Source: JBHIFE01 sp046760985
Lineage (GTDB): Bacteria > Chloroflexota > Dehalococcoidia > Dehalococcoidales > RBG-16-60-22
DNA length: 9,345 bases
Direction: 5' to 3'
NCBI GenBank assembly: GCA_046760985.1
Contig: JBHIFE010000055.1
Coordinates: 1-9,345, forward strand
Part shown: in pieces, positions 1 to 6,593 of the stretch
Position numbering within the stretch: position 1 is the stretch's first letter
Layout: every line of letters starts with the position of its first letter
Translations under genes and position numbers: made by a program
Notes under the pieces: model-generated
Told to the model about the DNA's origin: nothing
Database searches by the model: none
Seen by the model: only the letters and a program-made list of their open reading frames with translations

Positions 1-120
1 ATTGAAATGGCCTATACGCATATCACCCAAAATCCCGTGGCGGTCAATATCCAATGCTGGCCTGCCAGAAGAGCACGCGCCAAAATCTATCCAGATGGAC
101 GTGTGGAGTATGGATTTTAA
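1..120 (+). CDS. Class I fumarate hydratase / tartrate dehydratase alpha subunit, C-terminal end (partial)
   Basis: The window opens inside a reading frame that ends with TAA at 118-120 and leaves 39 residues. The tail contains NPVAVNIQCW, then an Arg-rich ARRARAK and IYPDGRVEYGF. This matches the C-terminus of the alpha subunit of two-subunit, oxygen-sensitive [4Fe-4S] hydro-lyases (fumarase class I, FumA/TtdA type), which interconvert fumarate and malate in the cytoplasm. The cluster-binding cysteines lie upstream of the window and cannot be checked. The beta-subunit gene starts 26 bases downstream on the same strand, as expected for this pair. Family assignment is good. Fumarate versus tartrate or another hydroxy-diacid as substrate cannot be settled from this tail. 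Confidence 0.8.
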   Translation: MEMAYTHITQNPVAVNIQCWPARRARAKIYPDGRVEYGF

Positions 121-146
121 AAAACTAAGAGGAGGAGAAGCTAGGT

Positions 147-740
147 ATGGCTAGCTATCATCTTCAAACCCCTTTTTCGGAGGAGAATATCAGGCAGCTC
201 AGGGCAGAGGACATCGTTCACTTTGACGGCACTCTATTTGGCATAAGGGACCTAACACAAATTTACATGTTCGATCAAGGTCATGAGCCACCCGTGAGCT
301 TGGCAGGCATGCCCTGTATTCATACCGCTCCCAGCTTGAGGAAAGTGGGTGATAGGTGGGAGAAGATCTGTGTCGGCACAACAACTAGCACACGCATGGA
401 AAGGTTTACACCCCTTCTTATTGAGAGATACGGTGTCAGAGCCATTATCGGCAAAGGCGGTCTTTATGAGGGTAGCCTTGAGGCGATGAAAAGGTATGGC
501 GCGGTGTATTTGGCTATTGTTGGCGGGGCAGCAGCCCTAGAAACAAAGCAAATTGAGGAAGTAGAGGAGGTCTATTGGGAGCATCTTCATCCTGAGGCTC
601 TTTATAAATTCAGGGTCAGGGACTTTGGTCCGCTCACTGTCGCCATGGACAGCCATGGCACCAATTTGTTTTTTGATGTAAAGAAAGAGGCAAAAAGAAG
701 GCTCCCTGAAATATACCAAAAGCTGAAATCTGCTCCATAA
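147..740 (+). CDS. Class I fumarate hydratase / tartrate dehydratase beta subunit
   Basis: This 197-residue protein is the beta half of a two-subunit Fe-S hydro-lyase. Visible family landmarks are EDIVHFDGTLFGIRD (residues 21-35), GTTTSTRME (78-86, usually GPTTSxRM), IIGKGG (100-105), VGGAAAL (125-131) and a C-terminal FGPLTVAMDSHGTNLF (160-175). Length fits the family (about 180-200). A purine-rich GGAGGAG begins 16 bases before the ATG and supports this start. With the alpha subunit just upstream it should hydrate fumarate to malate. Several conserved positions are altered: the RDxAHKR stretch reads RDLTQIY, and GPTT reads GTTT. The C-terminal part looks somewhat TtdB-like, so tartrate or a related hydroxy-acid is an alternative substrate. 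Confidence 0.85.
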   Translation: MASYHLQTPFSEENIRQLRAEDIVHFDGTLFGIRDLTQIYMFDQGHEPPVSLAGMPCIHTAPSLRKVGDRWEKICVGTTTSTRMERFTPLLIERYGVRAIIGKGGLYEGSLEAMKRYGAVYLAIVGGAAALETKQIEEVEEVYWEHLHPEALYKFRVRDFGPLTVAMDSHGTNLFFDVKKEAKRRLPEIYQKLKSAP

Positions 741-816
741 GCCGGTCCATTTGCTAGTGGTAATGCTTTAATCATCCACTGATACCCCTGAAACCTGAGT
801 AAAGGCGTAAAGTTAA

Positions 817-1200
817 ATGTACAACGCACGCAAAGTCATTACTGGTGGAGCTATTGTTTTTCTTTGTTTAGTTACCTTTCCCGTCTGGTATGTTTTGGGC
901 AGTGGAAAATACGGCTATGTGCCTGAACTGGAAGTCGTTTCCGAAGAGAAGCAGTGTGTAGAATCGACAGAATGGATGAGATTTCGCCATCCCGACTTAT
1001 TGGTCAAGTGGAGCAATTTGACTGTTCGCGAAGGTATCCGGACTTATGTGAACAGTCGCCGTGAAGAATATAAAATAAGTCTTACTGGTACTTGCATGGA
1101 TTGCCACTCAAACAAGAGTGAATTCTGTGACCGCTGCCATGATTATGCCGGGGTAGAACCTAATTGCTGGAACTGCCATGTAGCGCCTCAGGAGGAATAG
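817..1200 (+). CDS. dsrJ: DsrJ-like triheme cytochrome c of the DsrMKJOP complex
   Basis: The 127-residue protein has an uncleaved signal-anchor helix (about residues 5-28) followed by a periplasmic domain with three CxxCH haem sites: CMDCH (93-97), CDRCH (104-108) and CWNCH (117-121). Cys47 in KQCVES corresponds to the conserved cysteine proposed as an unusual axial haem ligand in DsrJ. The MYN start, the TFPVWY end of the helix, and CHSNKSEFCDRCHDYAGV closely fit DsrJ. In sulfate reducers DsrJ is the periplasmic haem subunit of DsrMKJOP, linking the quinone pool to cytoplasmic DsrC during sulfite reduction. The Shine-Dalgarno is weak (AAAGG, 801-805). No intact dsrM, K, O or P is next to it; upstream is fumarase and downstream only a broken dsrO-like start. 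The family call is strong; whether it is functional here is unknown. Confidence 0.9.
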   Translation: MYNARKVITGGAIVFLCLVTFPVWYVLGSGKYGYVPELEVVSEEKQCVESTEWMRFRHPDLLVKWSNLTVREGIRTYVNSRREEYKISLTGTCMDCHSNKSEFCDRCHDYAGVEPNCWNCHVAPQEE

Positions 1201-1279
1201 ATGGGGGTTACTGGAAGATAACTCCTGAAGATAAGTGGGTCTCGCTGTACCGGAAATAGTAGCTAAGCCGATTTTTGCA
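1190..1279 (+). pseudogene. Broken dsrO-like gene: RBS, start codon and decayed Tat signal only
   Basis: A strong AGGAGG (1190-1195) inside the end of dsrJ is followed by an ATG at 1201, directly after the dsrJ stop. The frame reads MGVTGR, then TAA, then LLKISG. After a +1 shift it continues as GLAVPEIVAKPIFA (1238-1279). Joined, this has the layout of a twin-arginine signal: T-R-R-x-L-L-K with one Arg changed to Gly and x changed to stop, then a hydrophobic stretch and a cleavage-like KPIFA. DsrO, a Tat-exported Fe-S protein, usually follows dsrJ, so the position supports dsrO. No ferredoxin cysteine motifs follow in any + frame up to 1400, so the body of the gene is gone. The Tat reading is seen in the sequence; dsrO identity is inferred from context. 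Confidence 0.7.
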
Positions 1280-1400
1280 TACGTGCAACGTAATAATCTT
1301 TTGTTACACATTCAGCTTGCCATTAGGATTCCAGAAGAAATTCCAGTTGACTTGCAGACCCTGCTATTTATTCTTCAATTATTTGTTTATTTTCGCTCGC
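1280..1400. other. Non-coding stretch between the dsrO remnant and the convergent ligase gene
   Basis: This AT-rich stretch lies between two gene ends that face each other. I see no conserved coding sequence in any frame, no tRNA and no convincing terminator hairpin. The open frame running across it on the + strand continues from the dsrO remnant and shows no recognisable protein. It probably contains the breakpoint where the rest of the dsr locus was lost. Confidence 0.5.
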
Positions 1401-3179
1401 TTAACACTTACCTTGTTGCTTTAATGAATCCAAAAAATCTTGCTTCAACTGGGTGTAGAGTATCTCGCCCTTAAAACTCCGGGGAATTCGCCCAAATCGT
1501 ACGCGATCGGGCCGGGCACCTTTTGACACTACACTGGAGGCTTTTCCAATGAAATCAGCCTTCAGTTGTGGTTCAACATCGGCTGCTTCTTTGCTGAGTT
1601 CAATGGTTACACAGCAACTATCTTCATGCTCGCTTTCTAATCGAAGACCTACCACAGCTAGCTGAAATTGTGTAGGTTTTAGTTGAAAGTGTTCCGATAC
1701 AAACTTGCTTAGTTCTGCTCCAATTTGGTCACAGGAATAATTGGCGCCACCACGAATAAGAAGTGCTGAATCTCTGGACAGCCAATAGTAATCTAGCTCT
1801 CCGTCTTCGTCGTTCACCAAAGCAAAGCAGATGTCCCTAAGACCGGTGTACCACTCTTCCCTGAAAACAGCTTTTGTGGCTTCATCATCACCTATATAGC
1901 CGCTCATAAGGTTGGCACCCTGGGTAATAAGGTATCCGGGCTCACCAATTTCACAAGGACGAAAATAATCTTTGCTCCCAGGGTCAATAGCTTTAACCAC
2001 TTTAACTCGGGTGAAAGGGAAGTGTTCTCTGCCGATGTAATAGCCGACCATTTCCTCGCCTTTATAGCGATGCGACCAACCTGCCTCGAATGCCTTCATG
2101 CACTGTTTTTTTGACATCGCTCTCGGGATAGCCATCACTTGGAGACAAGGTTCAGTTGCGCCGAAGCGCACATGTGGTAAGCGATTGCTAAACTTGAGTA
2201 TGCGCTTTATTGTTGTTGGTCCGACGGGTGCCGAGCCAATCAGGATATCAGTTTGACTCAGTGCCTTTTTGATTTCAGTCTCTTTTACTGGCAGTTGTGA
2301 CTGAGTAGAGAGAGACTCCAAGAAATCAATATGCCGAGAAACTATAGGGGCGACGAGTAAGTCACGCTTGCTGCGAGCAACCTCTACGAGTATCTTCCAG
2401 TAGGCTGTCGTATAACGTGATAACAGGTGTATTATGGTTCCGCTACGCCGCATGCCCCAATCCGCGAAGGCTGACGAATTAGCATGGTGCAAAGGGTTAA
2501 CCAATAATAAGTCCAATGGCGTGGTCTCTGACATACCAAAATAATGCTCAAAGGTAAGCCGGTTAGCTAAGTAGTTTTGGTGTGATAAACTAACTCCTTT
2601 AGGTTTGCCAGTGGTGCCGGAGGTAAAAATAATCATTCGTTCATCATCATAACTGAGTGGTGGGTAAGTCAGTTTGCTGGTAGCCTGATACCCTTCAACC
2701 TTTTCCGCTTCAAAAAATGACATGGGCAATAACTCGGGTTTCATCTTCTCCACCCTGTTGGCAAAGCCATCGTCGTAGACCATCAGTTTTGCCTCTGTTA
2801 CCTTTGCCTTATAAAGGATACGCTCATTATCGTCTGCCCCCCAGTTAACGGTAACCGGAACACATCCAACCAGGACGGCGGCAAGTCTAAATACTAAATC
2901 GTATAAGCTGTTAGAAGAAAAGCAATGGACTATTCGGTCACCTTTTGATAGCCCATGCTCACTAAGATATGCCGCCGCTGAACAAGCCAGATCCCAAAAC
3001 TCTCCTCTAGTTAAGGCGAATTTCTTTACCTTCCCTTCCTGAAAAGTGTAGTGATTTAGGAAAAGGTGTGCTCGATCCTTAAAGGCGGCACGATACTCGT
3101 CTACCGGGGAAGAAAAGCGACTTAAGGAAGTAATAGATTTTCCTGTGCTCAGGGCATGTAGCTCATTATATTCAGGCAT
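1401..3179 (-). CDS. AMP-dependent acyl-CoA synthetase/ligase-like protein (ANL superfamily), A10 lysine replaced
   Basis: This 592-residue protein belongs to the adenylate-forming ANL superfamily, which activates carboxylic acids as acyl-adenylates and then usually as CoA thioesters in the cytoplasm. Motifs appear in order: P-loop FTSGTTGKPKG (185-195, A3), NPLHHANSS (228-236, A4), FGATEP (339-344, A5), TGLRD with Asp449 (A7), and SRDSALLIRGGANY (468-481, A8 hinge). The A10 site, normally PxTxxGK with the catalytic Lys, reads IPRSFKGEIL (565-574): Glu572 sits where Lys is expected, and a Lys is two residues earlier at 570. The ATG is preceded by AAAAGGGATG. The gene follows the TRAP operon on the same strand after 118 bases, so its substrate may be the imported acid, but this is inference. 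Length (about 500-650) is normal. The exact substrate is not recognised. Confidence 0.85.
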   Translation of the reverse strand: MPEYNELHALSTGKSITSLSRFSSPVDEYRAAFKDRAHLFLNHYTFQEGKVKKFALTRGEFWDLACSAAAYLSEHGLSKGDRIVHCFSSNSLYDLVFRLAAVLVGCVPVTVNWGADDNERILYKAKVTEAKLMVYDDGFANRVEKMKPELLPMSFFEAEKVEGYQATSKLTYPPLSYDDERMIIFTSGTTGKPKGVSLSHQNYLANRLTFEHYFGMSETTPLDLLLVNPLHHANSSAFADWGMRRSGTIIHLLSRYTTAYWKILVEVARSKRDLLVAPIVSRHIDFLESLSTQSQLPVKETEIKKALSQTDILIGSAPVGPTTIKRILKFSNRLPHVRFGATEPCLQVMAIPRAMSKKQCMKAFEAGWSHRYKGEEMVGYYIGREHFPFTRVKVVKAIDPGSKDYFRPCEIGEPGYLITQGANLMSGYIGDDEATKAVFREEWYTGLRDICFALVNDEDGELDYYWLSRDSALLIRGGANYSCDQIGAELSKFVSEHFQLKPTQFQLAVVGLRLESEHEDSCCVTIELSKEAADVEPQLKADFIGKASSVVSKGARPDRVRFGRIPRSFKGEILYTQLKQDFLDSLKQQGKC

Positions 3180-3213
3180 CTATTTTCATCCCTTTTAAAT
3201 GGTTGGCTATAAC

Positions 3214-3219
3214 ATTATA
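3214..3219 (-). promoter_or_regulatory. Possible -10 box upstream of the ligase gene
   Basis: On the minus strand the dctM-ligase gap contains TATAAT about 35 bases before the ligase ATG. No good -35 box lies 16-18 bases upstream. A short 6-bp stem (gccgat 3261-3266 with atcggc 3281-3286) lies between the dctM stop and this box, without a U-tract. The ligase may therefore have its own weak or activator-dependent promoter, or be read through from the TRAP operon. Confidence 0.3.
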
Positions 3220-3297
3220 TAACAAGGCTGCCCTGAAAGTCCCTTCACCCTGGCTTATCCGCCGATTATTTTATCATCATATCGGCTCCCAAACCAC

Positions 3298-4617
3298 TCA
3301 TCCACCAATCACCAACTCGGGAAGCCACATGATCATCCGGGGGAAGGCGATAATTAAACTTAAACCAATCAATTGACAACCAACGAAAGGCAAAACAGAA
3401 CGGAAGATGTCGCCCATACTTACCTCCGGCGGAGCCACCCCTTTCAGGTAGTACATAGATGAGCCAACCGGCGGTGATAAATAAGCTATCTGCATATTAA
3501 CGTTGAACAGGACGCCAAACCATACCGGATCAAACCCCAGGCTCTTGATTATGGGAATAAAGATAGGTCCGGTTATCATAAGGCAGCCGAGCCAATCCAT
3601 AGGCACCCCCATAACGAGGTAGAAGACTTGCATTGATATGAGAATGCCCCAGGGACCTAATGGCAAACCGATTATCATGTCTTCTACCATCTTGCCGGCA
3701 CCGGCAAGGATGAATACAGCGCTGAAAGCTTTGACGCCAAAAAAAATCCAGGCGATCATACAGGTAGCCCGAGTGGTTTGGAAAAGTGCATACTTTACGT
3801 TTTCCCAATTAAGCTGGCGATGGATGGCGGCGCTTATTATGGCGCCGAGAGCGCCGACACCGGCAGCTTCGGTGGGAGTCGCCATTCCGAGAAAAATCGT
3901 GCCCAGAACCGCAGTCATAAGCAGCCCGGGGATAATCAAACCCCTAAGGTAGACAAGTTTTTGTGTCAACGAAATCATCCTCTCCTCTTCAGACGCCGGT
4001 GGTCCGAGGTGCGGCTGCAAGTAGCACCTGATGAGTATATAGGCGATGTATAAACTCCCCAGAACCACCCCGGCGACCAGACCTCCCATGAACAACTTTC
4101 CTATTGACACCCCGGCGACCAGGGCGTAAATAATGAAGATCACGCTGGGAGGGATAAGTTGCCCCAGAGTCCCCCCGGCGAGAATAGACCCCAGCGCCAT
4201 ACTCTTGCTGTAATTACGCTTGAGCATGGCGGGAAGGGCAATCAATCCCATCATGACCACACCGGCGCCAACTATGCCAACCATAGCCGCTATTATCATG
4301 CAGGCAATTACCGTAGCCACGGCTAGTGAGCCTCTTAGCGGACCGGTCCAAACATGGATCGCCCTAAATAGCGCTTCCCCAACCCCGGAACGCTCCAGCA
4401 TATTCGCCATAAAAACAAACATGGGGACGGCGACCAGGGTATAGCTGTCCATGGTATCAAAAACATGGGCAACAACTAGATAAAAACCATCAACCCCCCA
4501 CAGGTAGACGACAAATATTGCAGCAATACCGCCGCCGACAAAGGCAAGAGGCACCCCGGCTAAAAGCAACACTATGAGTAAACCAAACATAATGATGGCA
4601 ATAAGCTCAACACTCAT
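3298..4617 (-). CDS. dctM: TRAP transporter large permease subunit (DctM family)
   Basis: This 439-residue, highly hydrophobic protein has about 12 predicted membrane segments and is the ion-coupled channel subunit of a tripartite ATP-independent periplasmic transporter. Family landmarks are VPMFVFMANMLERSGVGE (64-81), the LAGGTLGQLIPPSV segment (146-159), MATPTEAAGVGALGA (245-259) and, near the C-terminus, SPPVGSSMYYLKGVAPPEV (381-399). Length is typical (about 425-450). Its ATG overlaps the dctQ stop in an ATGA arrangement (4614-4617), which indicates translational coupling of the two membrane subunits. With DctQ and the DctP lipoprotein it should import an organic anion using a sodium or proton gradient. 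The family call is certain; the substrate is not. Confidence 0.95.
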   Translation of the reverse strand: MSVELIAIIMFGLLIVLLLAGVPLAFVGGGIAAIFVVYLWGVDGFYLVVAHVFDTMDSYTLVAVPMFVFMANMLERSGVGEALFRAIHVWTGPLRGSLAVATVIACMIIAAMVGIVGAGVVMMGLIALPAMLKRNYSKSMALGSILAGGTLGQLIPPSVIFIIYALVAGVSIGKLFMGGLVAGVVLGSLYIAYILIRCYLQPHLGPPASEEERMISLTQKLVYLRGLIIPGLLMTAVLGTIFLGMATPTEAAGVGALGAIISAAIHRQLNWENVKYALFQTTRATCMIAWIFFGVKAFSAVFILAGAGKMVEDMIIGLPLGPWGILISMQVFYLVMGVPMDWLGCLMITGPIFIPIIKSLGFDPVWFGVLFNVNMQIAYLSPPVGSSMYYLKGVAPPEVSMGDIFRSVLPFVGCQLIGLSLIIAFPRMIMWLPELVIGG

Positions 4618-5117
4618 ATATCTGCCTTCCCCGTGATAACGGTCTTGACGTCACGAATCAGTTTAGCTAAACCTTGGAGCAGTATCAGAAAAAAGCCGAT
4701 TGGTGCCATTGCCTTGACCGGATAAAGAGGGGGGTCCCAAAATGAACCGGTGTGCTCATTTAGTATTATGGACTCCCAGGCGGCAATTCCTCCCATTGAA
4801 AGCACAACGCCAACATAGACAAGGAAAAAGGTGAAACAAACAAATATATCTAGGCATGCTTTTGTGCGTGGAGAGAACATATTATAGACTATGTCAACAA
4901 TAACATGTCCCCGAAGATGGTAGGTATAGGCTCCGCCGATAACGAATAGTGTACCGGCGGAAAATACTATTGTCTCATAAGCCCAAGTGGTAGGCGCATC
5001 AAAAACATATCTGGCTACCACTTCATAAGTTATTACACCGATTAGGGCAAGGAGAATCAAGCTGACTGCCTTCCCTGACCATAAACTTATGGCTTCAATG
5101 ACAGAAAGTAATTTCAT
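4614..5117 (-). CDS. dctQ: TRAP transporter small permease subunit (DctQ family)
   Basis: This 167-residue membrane protein has four predicted helices (about residues 15-37, 47-66, 88-110 and 133-153). It carries the DctQ signature YEVVARYVFDAPTTWAYE (31-48), which precedes the second helix. DctQ pairs with DctM to form the membrane part of the TRAP transporter and helps receive the loaded solute-binding protein. Length is usual for the family (150-200). The stop overlaps the dctM start. The ATG is preceded by a modest AGGTTGGA. A strong hairpin separates it from dctP upstream, so its expression is probably lower than that of dctP. Confidence 0.93.
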   Translation of the reverse strand: MKLLSVIEAISLWSGKAVSLILLALIGVITYEVVARYVFDAPTTWAYETIVFSAGTLFVIGGAYTYHLRGHVIVDIVYNMFSPRTKACLDIFVCFTFFLVYVGVVLSMGGIAAWESIILNEHTGSFWDPPLYPVKAMAPIGFFLILLQGLAKLIRDVKTVITGKADI

Positions 5118-5142
5118 TCCAACCTGTTAATTCTGCATCTTA

Positions 5143-5180
5143 AGGGGAAGGTGAGGGTGGACTTACCCTCACCTTTCCCT
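5143..5180 (-). promoter_or_regulatory. Intercistronic hairpin between dctP and dctQ
   Basis: Arms 5143-5158 and 5165-5180 are inverted repeats, pairing at 15 of 16 positions around a 6-base loop; the single mismatch is 5147/5176. The hairpin starts about 30 bases after the dctP stop on the transcribed strand. It is followed by TTAAGATG rather than a run of T, so it does not look like a full intrinsic terminator. Such hairpins between binding-protein and permease genes commonly protect the upstream mRNA and lower permease expression; that role is inferred here. Confidence 0.75.
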
Positions 5181-5209
5181 GACAGCGGTTACTGTTACTG
5201 GCCTGCCGG

Positions 5210-6376
5210 TTATAAGCCGAGGAGCTCGGCAAAAGCCTTCTGTGATTCGTAGATCTCAATCGCCGCGGGAGACTCTTTTGACGTCTCAGCCCAGATATCG
5301 GCGCTTATCTCGGCGATTGTTTCCCAGTCCTCTTCGGGCCACCATACTTGCTCATTCCCGGCGGCAATATATTTCGCCACTGCCTTGGTATCCTCAAGCA
5401 CCTGGGTATAGTATTGAATTGACGACCATTCGTGGACAGCGCTCTCAAGGATAGCCTGAAGGTCGGCGGGCAGTGCTTCCCATGCCTCCATACTGACAAA
5501 GAAATCATCAACACCTATCGGGCTATGGAAGGATGGCGCCATAAAATATTTTGTCACCTCATGCATACCCAAGCCGTAGTTATCGCCTAGCCCCATCCAC
5601 TCAGCGGCATCAATGAGACCCTTGTCCAGCGAGGTATAAATCTCACCCGAACCCAGAAAAACCGGGGAGCCACCAATCGCTTCAAATAGCGCTGCAGTTG
5701 GCCCTTTTATGGTCCTTTGTTTTGTCCCTGCATACTCGGCAATGGAAGTTATCTTCTTTTTGAAGTGCAAGCTTTCTCCGGGTCGCAGCGTAAAGGTGAC
5801 AAAGTAAAGATTGCCGACGTCAGCATAAAGGTCTCGGGCTATATCAATACCACCACCTTTCCACAGCCAGGCATCCAACTGCCAATATACAGTGAAGAAA
5901 GGAGGAGGAGCACCGCGGAGAACTTTCCAGCCAGCGTCTTTACCCACCCAGTAGGCGGGGGAGCCTTGTGCCGCTGGAAACACCCCCTTGCTTACAGCAT
6001 CAAACATTTCCTTGGGGCCCACTATCATACCACTGCCAAAAGGCTCAATGATAAGCCGACCGTCGGTTAGTTCTTTCACTCTCGGAACGAACCAGTTAGC
6101 AAACACGTCATAGCCAGGAGTGCCAACGTCGTGCAGGGTTTGGACTTCCCACGTGATTACCTCCTCAGCTGGCGGTGGTGTCGGGGCTGGTGCCGGGGCT
6201 GGTGCCGGTGCTGGTGCCGGCGGTGGTGCCGGTGCTGGTGCTGGCGGTGGTGCTGGTGCCGGTGCTGGCGCTGGCGGTGGTGCTGGCGGTGGTGCTGGTG
6301 CCGGACAGCCAATAGCCGCCAAGCTTACGGCTAACAACAATGCCAGCGGAATTAACAATATTTTCTTTTTCACCAT
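5210..6376 (-). CDS. dctP: TRAP transporter solute-binding lipoprotein (DctP family, TakP-like)
   Basis: This 388-residue exported binding protein starts with a basic n-region, a hydrophobic core and a lipobox LAAIGC, so Cys24 should be lipidated. Residues 25-70 are almost only Pro and Ala, a flexible tether between the membrane and the binding domain. The mature domain (about 73-388) has EPFGSGMIVGPKEMFDAVSKG (111-131), Arg221 in KQRTIKGP where the family places its carboxylate-binding Arg, and GEIYTSLDKGLIDAAEWMG (244-262), resembling 2-oxo-acid-binding TakP. It probably binds a carboxylate such as a 2-oxo or hydroxy acid. A perfect AAGGAGGT (6379-6386) lies only three bases from the ATG; the next codon, GTG at 6371-6373, has better spacing and could be the start. 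It leads the operon dctP-dctQ-dctM, downstream of two promoters. Confidence 0.92.
   Translation of the reverse strand: MVKKKILLIPLALLLAVSLAAIGCPAPAPPPAPPPAPAPAPAPPPAPAPAPPPAPAPAPAPAPAPTPPPAEEVITWEVQTLHDVGTPGYDVFANWFVPRVKELTDGRLIIEPFGSGMIVGPKEMFDAVSKGVFPAAQGSPAYWVGKDAGWKVLRGAPPPFFTVYWQLDAWLWKGGGIDIARDLYADVGNLYFVTFTLRPGESLHFKKKITSIAEYAGTKQRTIKGPTAALFEAIGGSPVFLGSGEIYTSLDKGLIDAAEWMGLGDNYGLGMHEVTKYFMAPSFHSPIGVDDFFVSMEAWEALPADLQAILESAVHEWSSIQYYTQVLEDTKAVAKYIAAGNEQVWWPEEDWETIAEISADIWAETSKESPAAIEIYESQKAFAELLGL
6167..6304 (-). repeat. Low-complexity Pro/Ala-encoding repeat in dctP
   Basis: Roughly 46 consecutive codons are nearly all proline or alanine, built from imperfect GC-rich trinucleotide units. 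The alanine codons alternate between GCA and GGC-complement variants, so the repeat is not perfect at the DNA level. It encodes the linker after the lipidated Cys. Such tracts are prone to slippage in replication and to assembly collapse, so the true length could differ. The complementary strand produces spurious Gly/Ala and Cys/Trp/Arg open frames that are not genes. Confidence 0.85.
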
Positions 6377-6378
6377 TT

Positions 6379-6386
6379 ACCTCCTT
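6379..6386 (-). promoter_or_regulatory. Ribosome binding site of dctP with very short spacing
   Basis: On the minus strand AAGGAGGT is followed by only AA before the annotated ATG, leaving three bases after GGAGG. The second codon is GTG, three bases further on. The short spacing makes the GTG a reasonable alternative start; the protein would differ by one residue. Confidence 0.7.
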
Positions 6387-6481
6387 AAGAGTCTAAATTA
6401 TCAATTATTCACCACCGTCTCATTCTCTCATATAACACCACCCCCCTTGTCCAAATTAACTGGTAAACAAGAACAATAATC

Positions 6482-6510
6482 ATTGTAAAAACTCAACCTT
6501 GCTTTGTCAA
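6482..6510 (-). promoter_or_regulatory. Promoter P2 of the TRAP operon (TTGACA-17-TACAAT)
   Basis: Reading the minus strand, TTGACA (6505-6510) is separated by exactly 17 bases from TACAAT (6482-6487). This is a full consensus -35 and a 5/6 consensus -10 for the housekeeping sigma factor. Transcription would start near 6475 and give a leader of about 100 bases to dctP. It shares the context CTTGACAARGCARGG with P1, 83 bases upstream. Confidence 0.75.
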
Positions 6511-6564
6511 GGCTTGCGTTCAAAAGCTGGTATTCTTCAGCCACTTAAAAAGATTATGACAAAC

Positions 6565-6593
6565 ATTATAACGTCATCCCCCTGCCTTGTCAA
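6565..6593 (-). promoter_or_regulatory. Promoter P1 of the TRAP operon (TTGACA-17-TATAAT)
   Basis: On the minus strand TTGACA (6588-6593) and TATAAT (6565-6570) are both perfect consensus boxes separated by 17 bases. The -35 box contains the TGA that ends the epimerase remnant. Transcription would start near 6558 and give a leader of about 180 bases before dctP, running through P2. Between this start and the dctP RBS I see no gene and no strong hairpin. Confidence 0.8.

Noticed and set aside
1235..1474. 79-codon open frame on the + strand
   Set aside because: Its first 14 residues are the tail of the decayed Tat signal. The rest resembles no protein, overlaps the ligase 3' end, and has no RBS of its own.
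5143..5180. Intrinsic terminator after dctP
   Set aside because: The stem is strong, but no T-run follows on the transcribed strand and the permease genes continue the operon.
6167..6304. CRISPR array or tandem regulatory repeat
   Set aside because: The repeats are short imperfect codon-level units in frame with dctP and encode the Pro/Ala linker. There are no spacers.
6120..6479. Gly/Ala-rich and Cys/Trp/Arg-rich open frames on the + strand opposite dctP
   Set aside because: They are complements of the Pro/Ala linker repeat. They have no RBS and no family similarity, and dctP explains the region.
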